A stretch of DNA of 64,000 nucleotides from Rhabdophis nuchalis. Taxonomy: Eukaryota > Chordata > Lepidosauria > Squamata > Natricidae. The stretch lies in NCBI GenBank assembly GCA_039707465.1, contig CM077647.1, positions 171,736,163 through 171,800,162 of the forward strand, written 5' to 3'. Position 1 is the first letter of the stretch. Every line of letters starts with the position of its first letter. The notes beneath the pieces are model-generated. The model did not search any database, was not told the origin of the DNA, and saw only the letters and a program-made list of their open reading frames with translations. Position numbers and translations under genes: made by a program. Shown here piece after piece: positions 18,678 to 29,974 of this stretch.

Positions 18678-18790
18678 CAGGGGTCCCCAACCTTTACAAC
18701 TTTAAGTCTGAAGGACTTCAGCTCCCAGAGTTCTCCATTCTGGGAGCTGAAGTCCTTCAGACTTAAAGTTGCAAAGGTTGGGGACCCCTG
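18678..18790. mobile_element. Palindromic hAT-type MITE, 113 bp
   Basis: CAGGGGTCCCCAACC to GGTTGGGGACCCCTG, with a near-perfect hairpin and an 8-bp duplication TTGTAAAG (18670-18677 and 18791-18798). A shorter deletion form of the MITE at 17333. Confidence 0.92.
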
Positions 18791-18798
18791 TTGTAAAG

Positions 18799-19098
18799 GG
18801 TTTCTGTATTGTATGCGTCTATTAAGAAATCAAAGCTCTATTTAAAAGAATGTGGCAAGAAATAAAACAAAGTGAATAAGAGGGAAAACATTGCTTAAAG
18901 AAATTATGGGATAGAAAATGGCAGAGAGTGAATTCACATCTCCAAAGAAGAAACTAGATCCCTAGTGACAGTATTTGATGGGTACAGATTTCCAAATGAA
19001 GCTTCTGATAGCCAAGAATGCGTTGGGCATTTTAATCCTAGTCAAGAAATTTAGCTTTTCTAAATAAAGTAATGACTATTTATAGAAATAGGAAGGCA
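18799..19098. other. Spacer, J-family flank
   Basis: Paralogous to 24290-24595 (GGGTTTCTGTATTGT, AAGAAATCAAAG, GAATAAGAGG). No gene. Confidence 0.65.
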
Positions 19099-19126
19099 TG
19101 TTTTTGTTAAGGTAGAAAGCAGTGTG

Positions 19127-19187
19127 TATTCCAGCAACCTTCAGAAAATCACCTTTGGAAGTGGGACAAGGCTGATCATAATTCCAA
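19127..19187 (+). CDS. TRAJ: J19, TRA joining segment
   Basis: Encodes YSSNLQKITFGSGTRLIIIP. RSS: nonamer 19099-19107 (TGTTTTTGT), 12-bp spacer, heptamer 19120-19126 (CAGTGTG, coding-side GTG intact). Donor GTAAGT. One of a trio with J24 and J27, which share the SSN body, the LIIIP end, the spacer TAAGGTAGAAAG and the flank. Confidence 0.92.
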
Positions 19188-19289
19188 GTAAGTTACCCTG
19201 ACCATTGTGGTGAGTGTAAGAGGGTCTCTTCCATGCATACCCCACCCAATTTATATGCAATCTTCAGTATTTATCAAAACTACATTCCT

Positions 19290-19293
19290 TCCC

Positions 19294-19364
<71 letters not shown>

Positions 19365-19365
19365 C
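19290..19365 (+). repeat. (TTTC)n microsatellite
   Basis: About 75 bp, nearly pure TTTC. Confidence 0.97.
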
Positions 19366-19692
19366 ATTCGTTCATTCCCTTCCTTGCTTTTTTCTTGTTT
19401 CCTTAAATCCTCTTTCCTATCTATTTCTCACATGCAACATATTCAGCCTATTACCCCTGAATGGATTTCACCATAACCATTTCAGTGACTATCAATTAGT
19501 TCTTAGCCCTCCCACAAACAAAAATTTCATTCCAAGGCCTTTTTCTGAACAGACCAATTGGATGCGCATTGTAAATCAGAGTCTGAAAATGACTGAAAAG
19601 AGCCTGGAAATTAATCTATGGAAAGGCCAAAGTGGATTCACATCTTTAAAGAAGATATTAGAGCACAGAGAAAAAGATTTTATAACTACAGA

Positions 19693-20096
19693 TACAATAC
19701 AATACAATACAATAGCAGAGTTGGAAGGGACCTTGTAGGTCTTCTAGTCCAACCCCCTGCGTGGGCAGGAACCTTATACCATTTCAGACAAATGGCTATC
19801 TAACATCTTTTTAAAGACTTCCAGGGTTGGGGCATTCACAACTTCTGGAGGCAAGCTGTTCCAGAGGTTAATTGTTCTAACTGTCAGGAAATTTCTCCTT
19901 AGTTCTAAGTTGCTTCTCTCCTTGATTAGTTTCCACCCATTGCTTCTTGTCCTGCCCCCAGGTGCCCTGGAGAACAGTCTGACTCCCTCTTCTTTGTGGC
20001 ACCCTCTGAGATATCGGAACACTGCTATCATGTCTCCCCTGGTCCTTCTCTTCATCAAACTAGACATACCCAGCTCCTGCAGCCGTTCTTCATATG
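19693..20096 (-). mobile_element. CR1-type LINE 3' end, antisense
   Basis: Begins with the complement of the (TATTG)n tail (ATACAATACAATAC) and GCAGAGTTGGAAGGGACC. The minus frame reads from [20 protein letters not shown] to LEVFKKMLDSHLSEMV with no stop in about 97 codons, so this is a young copy. Confidence 0.92.
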
Positions 20097-20170
20097 TCCA
20101 AATGTTGATTCAGTGATGTTGATTCAATGTTGATTCAATGTTGATTCAATGATTCAATGTTGATTCAATG
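20097..20170 (+). repeat. Tandem GTTGATTCAAT repeat
   Basis: The J flank word ATGTTGATTCA is locally amplified about five times at the CR1 junction. Confidence 0.75.
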
Positions 20171-20316
20171 ATGTCCAAATGTTGATTCAGATTCCCCAGT
20201 GGCTACAGTGCTTGATATTTAATTCCTAAAGTTAGAGCTATTAGCTTTTCAAAAGAAAGTTCTAGCTACTAGTAGAAGTAGGAAGACCTGTTTTTGTTAA
20301 GACAGAAAGCATTGTG

Positions 20317-20377
20317 TATAGTAGTGGCAATTGGAAGGTCATCTTTGGAAGTGGGACCAGGCTGGTTGTCATGCCAA
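20317..20377 (+). CDS. TRAJ: J20, TRA joining segment
   Basis: Encodes YSSGNWKVIFGSGTRLVVMP. RSS: nonamer 20289-20297 (TGTTTTTGT), 12-bp spacer, heptamer 20310-20316 (CATTGTG). Donor GTAAGT. Nearest relative is J25 (NWKV core and the same GTTCTAGCTACTAGTAG flank). Intact. Confidence 0.94.
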
Positions 20378-20567
20378 GTAAGTTTTGGGTCTTTATTTCT
20401 GCTATGTTGGTCAGTGCAAGTGAGTGATCTCTGGGTCCATATTATCTGGCATGGTCCAGCTCTCCAATGATCCCATCCATCTCTTAGTGTAGCCCCTGGC
20501 CAGGTCCACATAAAGTAGAAAGTAGAAGTAGTAGAAGAATTAGAAAGACCTTCACGGTGTTGTGTTC

Positions 20568-21436
20568 AATGATGACTTTTGATTTTAAAAAAATATTAAA
20601 TTAGAGGAATGGCAAACAATTTGGGGTAAAACCATGAAAATGACCCTCGCCTCCTCATTTAAGGAAAACGTATATAAAATGTTATACAGGTGGTATCTAG
20701 CACCTGCTCAAATTGCAAATATGTTCCCAAACTCATCAGATAGATGCTGGAAATGTAAGACGGCCAGGGGTACATTTTTTCACCAATGGTGGACTTGTCC
20801 AATAATCACCCAACTCTGGGAAAAAAATACAAATTTGGCTTTTGGAAATAACAGGCATGAATTTTCCTCTCAAACCCGACCTGTATCTGCTAGGCATCAA
20901 ACCAAGTGAAATTCAAAATCAAGATTGGTACCTCTTCTCGCACATAATAGCAGCGACCAGGATGGCTATTGTGCAACATTGGAAGGACACTAACTTACCA
21001 CCAGAGCACCTAATTATAGCCAAAATTTTCAACTGTGCAGAATCGGATAAACTAACATATACTTTAAAAGGTAGACAAGACTCAACATTTTTCAAATGCT
21101 GGAATAAGTGGTATTCATGGTATAACAGGAGAGTAATGGATACCCAGGAAACCAACTAGATAGACTATCTGAGAAATCAATGGGAGGAATAAATAAGACA
21201 AGAGGATAGTAAATTTGAGGGGGGGAAATTAAATATTTGTATAATTATAAATAATAACTGATAAGTTAGACTGGGATAAACTCAATTCTCAATCTAGGGG
21301 ACTAGTTTTCTTTCCTCGGTATATTTATGTATGTCTTTCCAGATACCCTTACCCTATATTTGTTGATTGTGTGGTTTTATATGCTAAATACTAATAAATA
21401 TATATTTTATTTTAAAAAATGATGACTTTTGATTTT
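20568..21436 (+). mobile_element. 5'-truncated L1 LINE with target-site duplication
   Basis: The element itself is about 20587-21417. It codes for the C-terminal end of L1 ORF2: MLYRWYLAPAQIANMFP, CWKCKTARGTFFHQWWTCP and WYLFSHIIAATRMAIVQHW, with one frameshift near 20850-20900. Then comes a 3' UTR ending in TATATTTTATTTTAAAAAA. The exact 19-bp duplication AATGATGACTTTTGATTTT flanks it (20568-20586 and 21418-21436). The J06 intron holds the uninterrupted counterpart of this site (about 5608-5625). Confidence 0.93.
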
Positions 21437-21538
21437 GGAATAAACCTATGAATCCATTTGTTCATCAGGCGGTAGCCGAGTAATGAATAGTGTAGAAATA
21501 TTGCACAGAGAGATGTTGCAAAGGTTTAAATCAATGCG

Positions 21539-21604
21539 TCAGTTATGGAGGATTAAGCAGCAAATTCGCTTTTGGTGCAGGGACAAAACTCCATGTTATA
21601 CCAA
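21539..21604 (+). pseudogene. TRAJ: J21, FGAGT-type joining segment with damaged heptamer
   Basis: Encodes YGGLSSKFAFGAGTKLHVIP with a GTGAGT donor. It is the paralogue of J06, with the same divergent nonamer type (21511-21519, AGATGTTGC). The heptamer 21532-21538 is CAATGCG: the coding-side GTG has become GCG, which should block cleavage. Exon and donor are intact, so loss would be by signal only. It lies about 100 bp after the L1 insertion. Confidence 0.8.
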
Positions 21605-21654
21605 GTGAGTGATATTATGGTGATACATTTTTAAGAGCGATTGAAGTTTCTTCT

Positions 21655-21661
21655 TTCATTT

Positions 21662-21708
<47 letters not shown>

Positions 21709-21970
21709 CTCTCTCTCTTTCTTTCCACTTTCTCTCTCTTCTCATCTTTCTTTCTATCTTTCTTTCTATTTCTTTCTGTCTTTCTCACTCTCTTTCCATT
21801 CCTTCCTTCCTTCTTTCCTTCCTTCCTTTCTTTCATTTTCTCCCTCTCTCCTTTCTTTTCTTTTCTTTCTCTCTCTCTCTTTCTCTTTCCCTTTATTTCA
21901 TATCTTTCTCTTTTTTATATTTCCCCCTTTCTTTCTCTTTTTTCTGCTTTCTTTCCTTCTCCTTTTTCTG
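21655..21970 (+). repeat. Pyrimidine-rich (TTTC)n tract
   Basis: Starts with pure TTTC, then mixed. Positional match to the tract after J06. Confidence 0.94.
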
Positions 21971-22170
21971 ACAAGATTATTATTTTTTAATTAAAGCGAC
22001 TCAACACTGCGGTCGATCTTACAATTACTTTTTGCACTGTAGCAGAAGTAGTCTGGATGCACCTTTTGTAGCTAACGCATTTTATCAAATGCACAAGCTT
22101 TTCAAAAGGAAAGTATAAAATGGCGATACATACAGGAAGACAAGTTTTTGTCAAGAGAGAAAACACTGTG

Positions 22171-22231
22171 TATGGCGGTGGAGTCATTAAGGTTTTCTTT
22201 GGAACTGGGACAAGGCTGGTTGTCGTGCCAA
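22171..22231 (+). CDS. TRAJ: J22, TRA joining segment
   Basis: Encodes YGGGVIKVFFGTGTRLVVVP. RSS: nonamer 22143-22151 (AGTTTTTGT), 12-bp spacer CAAGAGAGAAAA as in J14, heptamer 22164-22170 (CACTGTG). Donor GTAAGT. A J14 paralogue with a changed CDR3 end (YGGG for YNTG) and the FGTGT variant. Intact. Confidence 0.94.
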
Positions 22232-22473
22232 GTAAGTTTTAACTGTTTATTTCCCCCTTCTGGTCTACACAAAAGAGTCATTGGTACTGAAAAGTTCTGT
22301 AAAGGAAATCTGAAACTCCTTTTGTTTCTTTCCATTTTTTATACTTTTGACTTTTTGCTTGTTTTCTTTTTTTCTTTTTTATCTCCTTTCCTTCTGTTCC
22401 TTTATCTTAGCTCTAGTTAGCCTTTTTTGTTAATTATAAAAAAACCTCCTTTTTAAAAAAAGAAATATATTCC

Positions 22474-23400
<927 letters not shown>

Positions 23401-24005
23401 GGATTTACAGGAACAAACTGGATGGCCAATAGGACTCTGGAAACAGTTTTAATTTTGGGAGAGAAAATGGCAGTGGGTGGCTTCACACTTCCAAGGAAGA
23501 AATTAGAGCCTTAATAATAATACTTGATATGTCCAGATTTCTAAATGATGCTTCTGATTTCATGGAGCTGAGTTCTTGGCATTTTACTTATATGGGTCCT
23601 TTTGGAGAAGGGCGCCCTGGGTCCTTTTGGAGAAGGGCGGGATATAAATTGAATAAAATAAATAAATAAATAAATAAAGTCAAGACATTTAGCTCCTTCC
23701 TCCCTCCCTCCCTCCCTCCCTCTTTCCCATAGTCATTTAGCTTTTCATTCCTTTATCTTCGTTCTCCTTATTTATTTATTTTAATCCAATAAATGTATAG
23801 GACCCTTTCCTGAACAAACTTGATGGTGGGGTATTTGATGGCTTTTTTCCACCACATCTGGACAAAAAAAAACACCTTAGGAAATTAAAGCAGTGCTGTT
23901 TCAATGTTATGGCTTTCTGTCTTGACATTTAATCCCTAAAGTCTAGAGCGTTAGTTTTATTAAGAGAACGTTCTAGCTACAAGTACTAGTAGAAGTAGGA
24001 ACACA
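23401..24005. other. Spacer: J14-type flank, L2-like tail, (CCTC)n
   Basis: 23404-23590 repeats the flank at 18125-18320. 23595-23685 is an L2-like 3' tail (GGAGAAGGGCGGGATATAAAT with AAATA units) and (CCTC)n lies at 23697-23722. As at 18335, the flank runs into microsatellite where a J would be expected. Confidence 0.65.
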
Positions 24006-24033
24006 TGTTTTTGTTAAGATAGAAAGCATTGTG

Positions 24034-24094
24034 TATAACAGTGGCATTGGGAAGGTCACCTTTGGAAGTGGGACCAGGCTGGTTGTCACGCCAA
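24034..24094 (+). CDS. TRAJ: J23, TRA joining segment
   Basis: Encodes YNSGIGKVTFGSGTRLVVTP. RSS: nonamer 24006-24014 (TGTTTTTGT), 12-bp spacer, heptamer 24027-24033 (CATTGTG). Donor GTAAGA. Y-x-S-G group, closest to J18. Intact. Confidence 0.94.
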
Positions 24095-24623
24095 GTAAGA
24101 TTTTGGTCTTTATTTCTGCTCTGTTGGTCAGTGCAAGTGGGTGCTGTCTGGGCTCCTATTATCTGGCATTAGTCCAACTCTCCAATGATCCCATCCATCT
24201 CTTGGGGAAGACTCTACAAGAAAGGCCTTCATGTAATTACACAACTGCAGGGAAACAATTTTGGAAATTAAAGCAGTACCTTTTCATTGCGAAGGGTTTC
24301 TGTATTGTGTGTGTCTCTTAAGAAATCAAAGTTCTGTTTAGAAGAACCTGGCTAGAAATAAGACGAGGAGAATAAGAGGGGGAAATATTGATTGAACAAA
24401 TTATGGGATAGAAAATGGCAGAGAGTGAATTCACATATCCAAAGAAGAAACTAGATCCCTAGTGACAGTATTTGATGGGTACAGATGTCCGAATGAAGCT
24501 TCTGATTGCCAAGAATGTATTGGACATTTTAATTCTAGTCAAGAAATTTAGTTTTTCTAACTAAAGTAATGACTCTTTTGAGAAATAGGAAGGCATGTTT
24601 TTGTTAAGGTAGAAAGCACTGTG

Positions 24624-24683
24624 TATCCAGCAACCTTGGGAAAGTCACCTTTGGAAGTGGGACGAGGTTGATCATAATTCCAA
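24624..24683 (+). CDS. TRAJ: J24, TRA joining segment
   Basis: Encodes SSNLGKVTFGSGTRLIIIP. RSS: nonamer 24596-24604 (TGTTTTTGT), 12-bp spacer, heptamer 24617-24623 (CACTGTG). Donor GTAAGT. One base shorter at the 5' end than its relatives J19 and J27. This shifts the default frame from the heptamer but does no harm, because coding ends are trimmed and padded during joining. Confidence 0.93.
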
Positions 24684-24784
24684 GTAAGTTACCAGATCAT
24701 TGTGATGAGTGTTACAGGGTCTCTTCCTTGCTCATCTCCACACAGCCCCAATTTATATGGAATCTTCAGTAATTATCAAAACTA

Positions 24785-24925
24785 TCTTTCTTTCTATATT
24801 AATTTCTTTCCTTCCTTCCTTTTTTCCTTCCTTCTTTCTTTCTTTCCTTCCTTCCTTCCCTTTTTCCTTCTTACCTTCTTACTTTTTTTCTTTTGCCCTT
24901 CCTTCCTTCTTCCCTCCCTCCCTGG
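24785..24925 (+). repeat. (TTCC)n microsatellite
   Basis: Mixed TTCC/TTTC tract in the J24 intron. Confidence 0.92.
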
Positions 24926-25347
24926 CTCTTTCCCATCTATTTCTAACATACAACATATTCAGTCTATTACACCTGGATAGCTTCCATAACCATTTCAGTG
25001 ACTATCAATTAGTTCTTAAGCATCTCAGAAACAAATCTTACATTCCAAGGTCTTTTTCTGAATAGACCAATTGGATGAGCATTGTAAATAAGAGTCTTGA
25101 AGTGACTGGAAAGAGTCTGAAAATTAATTGATGGAAAGGTCAGAGTGGATTCAAATCTTTAAAGAAGATATTAGAGCACAGAGAAAAAGATATTATACCT
25201 AAAGATGTCCAACTGTTGATTCAGATTCCCAGTGACATTTAGTTGACATTCAGTTCCTAAATTCTAGAGCTTTAGCTTTTGAAAAGAAAGTTCTAGCTAC
25301 TAGTAGAAGTAGGAAGACCTGTTTTTGTTAAGACAAAAAGCATTGTG

Positions 25348-25408
25348 TATAATAGTGCCAATTGGAAGGTCACCTTTGGAAGTGGGACCAGGCTGGTTGT
25401 CACGCCAA
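25348..25408 (+). CDS. TRAJ: J25, TRA joining segment
   Basis: Encodes YNSANWKVTFGSGTRLVVTP. RSS: nonamer 25320-25328 (TGTTTTTGT), 12-bp spacer TAAGACAAAAAG, heptamer 25341-25347 (CATTGTG). Donor GTAAGT. Paralogue of J20; its intron repeats the J20 stretch ending in AGGTCCACATAAAGTAGAAAG. Intact. Confidence 0.94.
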
Positions 25409-25845
25409 GTAAGTTTTTGGTCTTTATTTCTGCTGTGGTGGTCAGTACAAGTGGGTGCTGTCTGGGCTCATATTATCTGGCATTGTCCAGCTCTCCAATG
25501 ATCCCATCCATCTCTTGGTGTGTAGCCTCTGGCCAGGCCAGGTCCACATAAAGTAGAAAGTAGAGTTCTTCCTCTCTATTTAGTAGAACCTGGCTAGAAG
25601 TAAGATGAGATGAATAAGAGGGAAAACGTTGAAGAAATTATGTGATGGAAAATGCCAGAGTGAATTCTCACACCTCCAAAGAAGTAACTAGATCCCTAAG
25701 GATAGTATTTGATGGGTACAGATGTCCAAATGAAGCTTCTGATCTCAAAGAATTGCATCTTGGTTGTTTTAATCCTAAAGTCTAGAAGTTATGCTGGCTG
25801 ATAGAAGTAGGAAGTCATGTTTTTGCTGAGGCAGAAAGCACTGTG

Positions 25846-25906
25846 TCTAACACTGGAAATGATAAAACTTTTTTTGGAAGAGGAACTAGGCTGGTCATCA
25901 TGCCAA
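25846..25906 (+). CDS. TRAJ: J26, TRA joining segment
   Basis: Encodes SNTGNDKTFFGRGTRLVIMP. RSS: nonamer 25818-25826 (TGTTTTTGC), 12-bp spacer, heptamer 25839-25845 (CACTGTG). Donor GTAAGT. The nonamer ending in GC is shared with J08. FGRGT variant. Intact. Confidence 0.93.
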
Positions 25907-26059
25907 GTAAGTTAGCCTGGACCATTGTGGTCAATCGCACTTGGCCAATGAAGAAATCTGTCTCTATCTCTATATATCTATGTCTATAAGAGGGTGTCTT
26001 CCTTACTCATCCCACCCCAAATTTATATGCATCCTCAGTAATTATCAAAACTAAAATCT

Positions 26060-26069
26060 TCCTTCCTCT

Positions 26070-26149
<80 letters not shown>

Positions 26150-26325
26150 TTTCTTTCTTTCTTTTTTTCTTTCTTTTTCTTTCTTTCTTTTTTTCTTTCT
26201 TTCCTTTCCTTCCTTCCTTTCCTTCCTTCCTTCCTTCCTTCCTTCTTTTTTTCTTTCTCCTTCTTTTTTGCTTTTTATCTTTCTTTCTGATTTTTGTTTG
26301 TTTTTGTTTTCTTTCTTTCCTTTCA
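26060..26325 (+). repeat. (TTTC)n/(TTCC)n microsatellite
   Basis: About 85 bp of pure TTTC, then mixed units. Confidence 0.95.
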
Positions 26326-26593
26326 TTTATCTTAGTTCCAGTTAGTTTATAACTTTTTTAAAAGAAATTTAAATTCCAATAAATCTATAGGATATATCAA
26401 TACTTCCGAAGAAGAAACTACATTCCCCATGATAGTATTTGATGGGTACAGATGTCCGAATGAAGCTTCTGATCTCCAAGAACTCAGTCTTGGACATTTT
26501 AATCCTAGTCAAGAAATTTAGCTTTTCTAAATAAAGTAATGAATATATATAGAAATAGGAAGGCATGTTTTTGTTAAGGTAGAAAGCACTGTG

Positions 26594-26654
26594 TATACCA
26601 GCAACGTTGGGAAAGTCATCTTTGGAAGTGGGACGAGGTTGATCATAATTCCAA
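26594..26654 (+). CDS. TRAJ: J27, TRA joining segment
   Basis: Encodes YTSNVGKVIFGSGTRLIIIP. RSS: nonamer 26566-26574 (TGTTTTTGT), 12-bp spacer TAAGGTAGAAAG, heptamer 26587-26593 (CACTGTG). Donor GTAAGT. Third member of the J19/J24 lineage. Intact. Confidence 0.94.
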
Positions 26655-26800
26655 GTAAGTTACCCTGACTATCGTGGTGAGTGTAAGAGGGTCTCTTCCT
26701 TGCTCACCCCCCCCCACACACAATTTATATGCAATGTTCAGTGACTATCAAAATTTCTTTTCTCTCTCCCTTCCTCCTTCCCATTTATTTCTAACATGCA

Positions 26801-27142
26801 GTAAAGATAAAGGCTCCCCTCAGACATATGTGCTAGTCATTCACAACTCTAGGGGTCGGTGTTCATCTCCATTACAAAGCCGAAGAGCCAGTGCCATCCG
26901 AAGATGTCTCTGTGGTCATGTGACATGACTAAAAACCAAAGGCACACGGGAACGCTGCTACCTTCCCACCACTGTGGTCCCTATTTTTCTACTTGCATTT
27001 TTTATATGCTTTTGAACTGCTAGGTTGGCAGAAGCTTGGACAAGTAATGGGAGCTCACTCTGTTATGTAGTGCAAAGGGTTTTGAACCACAGAACTGCTG
27101 ACCTTTATGATCACAAGCTCAGCATCTTAGCCACTGAGCCAC
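26801..27142 (-). mobile_element. tRNA-derived SINE, antisense
   Basis: The reverse complement begins AGTGGCTCAGTGGCTAAG (A-box-like) with a B-box-like word further in, and ends at CTTTATCTTTAC. The body words CTTCTGCCAACCTAGCAG and GAAAAATAGGGACCAC match four sense copies (45.1, 49.1, 53.3 and 55.9 kb). Confidence 0.85.
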
Positions 27143-27531
27143 TTGAACATACAGTATATTCAAATATACTATTATAACTAGTCTATTACACCTGGATAGC
27201 TTCTATAACCATTTCAGTAACTATCAATTAGTTCTTAGGCATCTCAGAAGCAAAAGTTTCATTACAAGGTCTTTTTCTGAACAGACCAATTGGATGAGCA
27301 TTGTAAATCAGGGTCTTGAAGTGACTTGAAGTGACTTCACCTCTGAAGAAGATATTAGACCACAGAGAAAAAGATTTTATACCTACCGATGTCCAAATGT
27401 TGTTTTGGTAATTAGCTGCCTTTTTCTTGATATTGTCATTCTAAAGAGTAGAGCTGTAACTTTTCAAAAAGAAATTCTAATTGCTAGTAGAAATAGGAAG
27501 ACATGTTTTTGTTAAGACAGCAAGCACTGTG

Positions 27532-27591
27532 TTAACACTGGATACCAAAAGGTTTTCTTTGGAAGTGGAACTAGGCTGGTTGTCATGCCAA
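27532..27591 (+). CDS. TRAJ: J28, TRA joining segment
   Basis: Encodes NTGYQKVFFGSGTRLVVMP. RSS: nonamer 27504-27512 (TGTTTTTGT), 12-bp spacer TAAGACAGCAAG, heptamer 27525-27531 (CACTGTG). Donor GTAAGT. One base shorter 5' than J05 and J14, which it otherwise resembles. Intact. Confidence 0.93.
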
Positions 27592-27649
27592 GTAAGTTTT
27601 TGTTCATTATTTCTCCTGTGCTGATCAGTGCATGACCACCACAGATAAA

Positions 27650-27745
27650 GTACCTTCCTTCCTTCCTCTCCTCCTTTTCTTTCCTTCTTTCCCTCTCTCC
27701 GCTCTTCATTCTTTCTTTCCCATTTCCAGCTTCTATTCTTTTCTC
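27650..27745 (+). repeat. Pyrimidine-rich tract
   Basis: TTCC/TTTC mixture in the J28 intron. Confidence 0.85.
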
Positions 27746-28334
27746 TCATTGTTACTAGTCTTCTGCACCTGGGTAGTTTCCAGAATTACTTCAACAACTA
27801 TGAATTTGTTATTGTTCCTTTCAGAACAAAATATTTTATTTGTTATAAAGACTTTTAACCTACACCCACCTAGATCTGTGGGTTCAGATTGTTGGTGTTT
27901 TTTGTTTCTAGTGAAACTTTAAGGGCTTTTGGGTACTGGTTAGAAAAATTGAATTACTGCTGGAGAAACTCAACTATGAGATCACTTACCACGAGCTAAT
28001 TTTCTTAAAAGAAAAGAGTTGTGAAAAGGTCTCAGAGGTCACCTACACTGACCTCCTACTCAGGACAAGGTTATTGGTTGTTAAGAGAGTGTCTGACAAA
28101 AAATCCATCCAAGGTTGACTTGAAAACTTCTAGTAAAAGAAAACTCACCACTTTGCATGCCAGCCTATTACAAAGTCCATGGGGTAAGCCAGATTCACTT
28201 AATGACTGTGTGATTCACTCAACAAACCCAGAGACTCATTTAACAATAGTGGCAAGAAAGGTCCTAAAAGCAGGCATAAGTAGTGACTGAACTCTCTTGT
28301 TCAGCAGTGGAAATTCTGGTTCCAATTGAGCATA
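27746..28334. other. Spacer
   Basis: Unique-looking sequence. 28020-28290 has a weak echo of a dispersed repeat (GTTAAGAGAGTGTCTGACAAA), but I cannot assign it. No J motif. Confidence 0.4.
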
Positions 28335-28580
28335 TTGGTATTTTGTTGTTGTTGTTAGTTGCGAAGTTGCGACCCCATGGACAACATTCCTCCAGGCCTT
28401 CCTGTCCTCTACCATCCTCTGGAGTCCATTTAATCTCACACCTGAAGCTTCAGTGACTCCATCCAGCAAACCTCATTCTCTGTCATCCCGTTCTTCTTTT
28501 GTCCTCAATCTTTCCCAGCATCAGGCTCTTCTCCAGTGAGTCCTTCCTTCTCATTAGGTGGCCAAGTACCATATTGGTAT
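28335..28580 (-). mobile_element. BovB (RTE) LINE 3' fragment, antisense
   Basis: The + strand carries GTTGCGACCCCATGGAC, CTTCCTGTCCTCTACCATCC, TCTGTCATCCCGTTCTTC and CTTTCCCAGCATCAGGCTC, the well-known BovB 3' block. On the minus strand the frame gives RKAWRNVVHGVATSQL, the BovB C-terminus. Short and truncated. Confidence 0.85.
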
Positions 28581-28643
28581 TTACTACATGCAAATAAGGT
28601 ATGCTACCCATAATTTGGTTGATTCCAGTGCCCAGTGCACTAT

Positions 28644-29700
28644 ACAATACAATACAATACAATAGCAGAGTTGGAAGGGACCTTGTAGGTCTTCTAGTCC
28701 AACCCCCTGCGTGGGCAGGAACCTTATACCATTTCAGACAAATAGCTATCTAACATCTTTTTAAAGACTTCCAGGGTTGGGGCATTCACAACTTCTGGAG
28801 GCAACTTCTGTTCCACTGATTAATTGTTCTTACTGTCAGGAAATTTCTCCTTAGTTCTAAGTTGCTTCTCTCCTTGATTAGTTTCCACCCATTGCTTCTT
28901 GTCCTGCCCCCAGGTGCCTTGGAGAATAGTTTGATTCCCTCTTCTTTGTGGCACCCTCTGAGATATCGGAACACTGCTATCATGTCTCCCCTAGTCCTTC
29001 TCTTCATCAAGCTAGACATACCCAGCTCCTGCAGCCGTTCTTCATATGTCTTAGTCTCCAGTCCCCTAATCATCTTGGTTGCCCTTCTCTGCACTCTTTC
29101 CAGAGTCTCCACGTCTTTTCTACATCGTGGCGACCAAAACTGTATGCAGTATTCCAAGTGTGGCCTTACCAAGGCACCATACAGTGGCATTAACACTTCA
29201 CGTGATCTAGATTCTATCCCTCTGTTTATGCAGCCCAGAACTGTGTTGGCCTTTCTGGCAGCTGCTGCACACTGCTGGCTCATATTTAAATGGTTGTCCA
29301 CTAGGATTCCAAGATTCCTCTCACAGTTGCTACTATTGAGCAAGGTACCACCTATACTGTACCTGTGCATTTGGTTTTTCTTGCCTATATGTAGGACCTT
29401 ACTTTTTTCACAATTGAATTTCATTTTATTAGATAGTGCCCAATGTTCAAGTTTGTCTAGATCCTTCTGTATCTTAAGCCTATCTTCTGAGTGTTGGCTA
29501 TTCCTGCCAGCTTGGTGTCGTCTGCAAATTTGATGAGTTCCCCATTTATCCCCTCATCCAAATCGTTGATGAATATGTTAAAGAGTACTGGGCCTAAAAC
29601 AGAGCCTTGGGGGACTCCACTGCATACTTCCTTCCATGTAGATGCAGTTCCATCCACGAAATACTTTAGAGTCAGCCTTCCCCAGTATGTTTTAGCTGGT
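28644..29700 (-). mobile_element. CR1-type LINE, about 1 kb, antisense, young
   Basis: (ATACA)n tail complement at 28644, then a minus frame of 212 codons, including [39 protein letters not shown] and [18 protein letters not shown]. An adjacent frame has [20 protein letters not shown] and [13 protein letters not shown]: the RT palm with its FADD catalytic box. It is 5'-truncated and has frameshifts near 29460 and 28800. Confidence 0.92.
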
Positions 29701-29917
29701 GGAATGTTTTTGTAGATGTTTTTCCCATGTTAACAGTTACAATTCAAAGATAATATCTGGGAGTAAAAATAGGCTCGAGCTGAGACTGGGTAAATTGGTT
29801 CTACAGAAGATATTTAGTATTGAGATGACTAGTTTGTATTGAGTAGATTCTAACTAGGCTTACAGAATGTAACTGTCTTAGTATGAAAGGGTTTTAAGAA
29901 AGGATTGTAATGCTGTG

Positions 29918-29974
29918 CAAATAACAATTACAAATTTTTTCTTGGGTCTGGTACCAGACTGAAAGTAATACCAA
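29918..29974 (+). CDS. TRAJ: J29, divergent joining segment (LGSGT)
   Basis: Encodes NNNYKFFLGSGTRLKVIP with a GTAAGT donor; the aromatic of F-G-x-G is Leu (CTT), and a Phe stands just before it. The best RSS is heptamer 29911-29917 (TGCTGTG), 12-bp spacer, nonamer 29890-29898 (GGTTTTAAG), poor in both parts. Frame, length, splice phase and a recognisable G-S-G-T support a true J. Loss of the aromatic makes it ORF-class or a pseudogene. No close paralogue in the window. Confidence 0.7.

Noticed and set aside
20634..21159. Two overlapping frames that look like a novel zinc-knuckle protein
   Set aside because: CWKC...HQWWTCP is the L1 ORF2 C-terminal motif, split by a frameshift, in an element with a 19-bp target duplication.
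28786..29424. 212-codon reverse-transcriptase-like frame as a host gene
   Set aside because: It is the 3' part of a CR1 LINE, with a pentanucleotide tail and many sister copies in the window.
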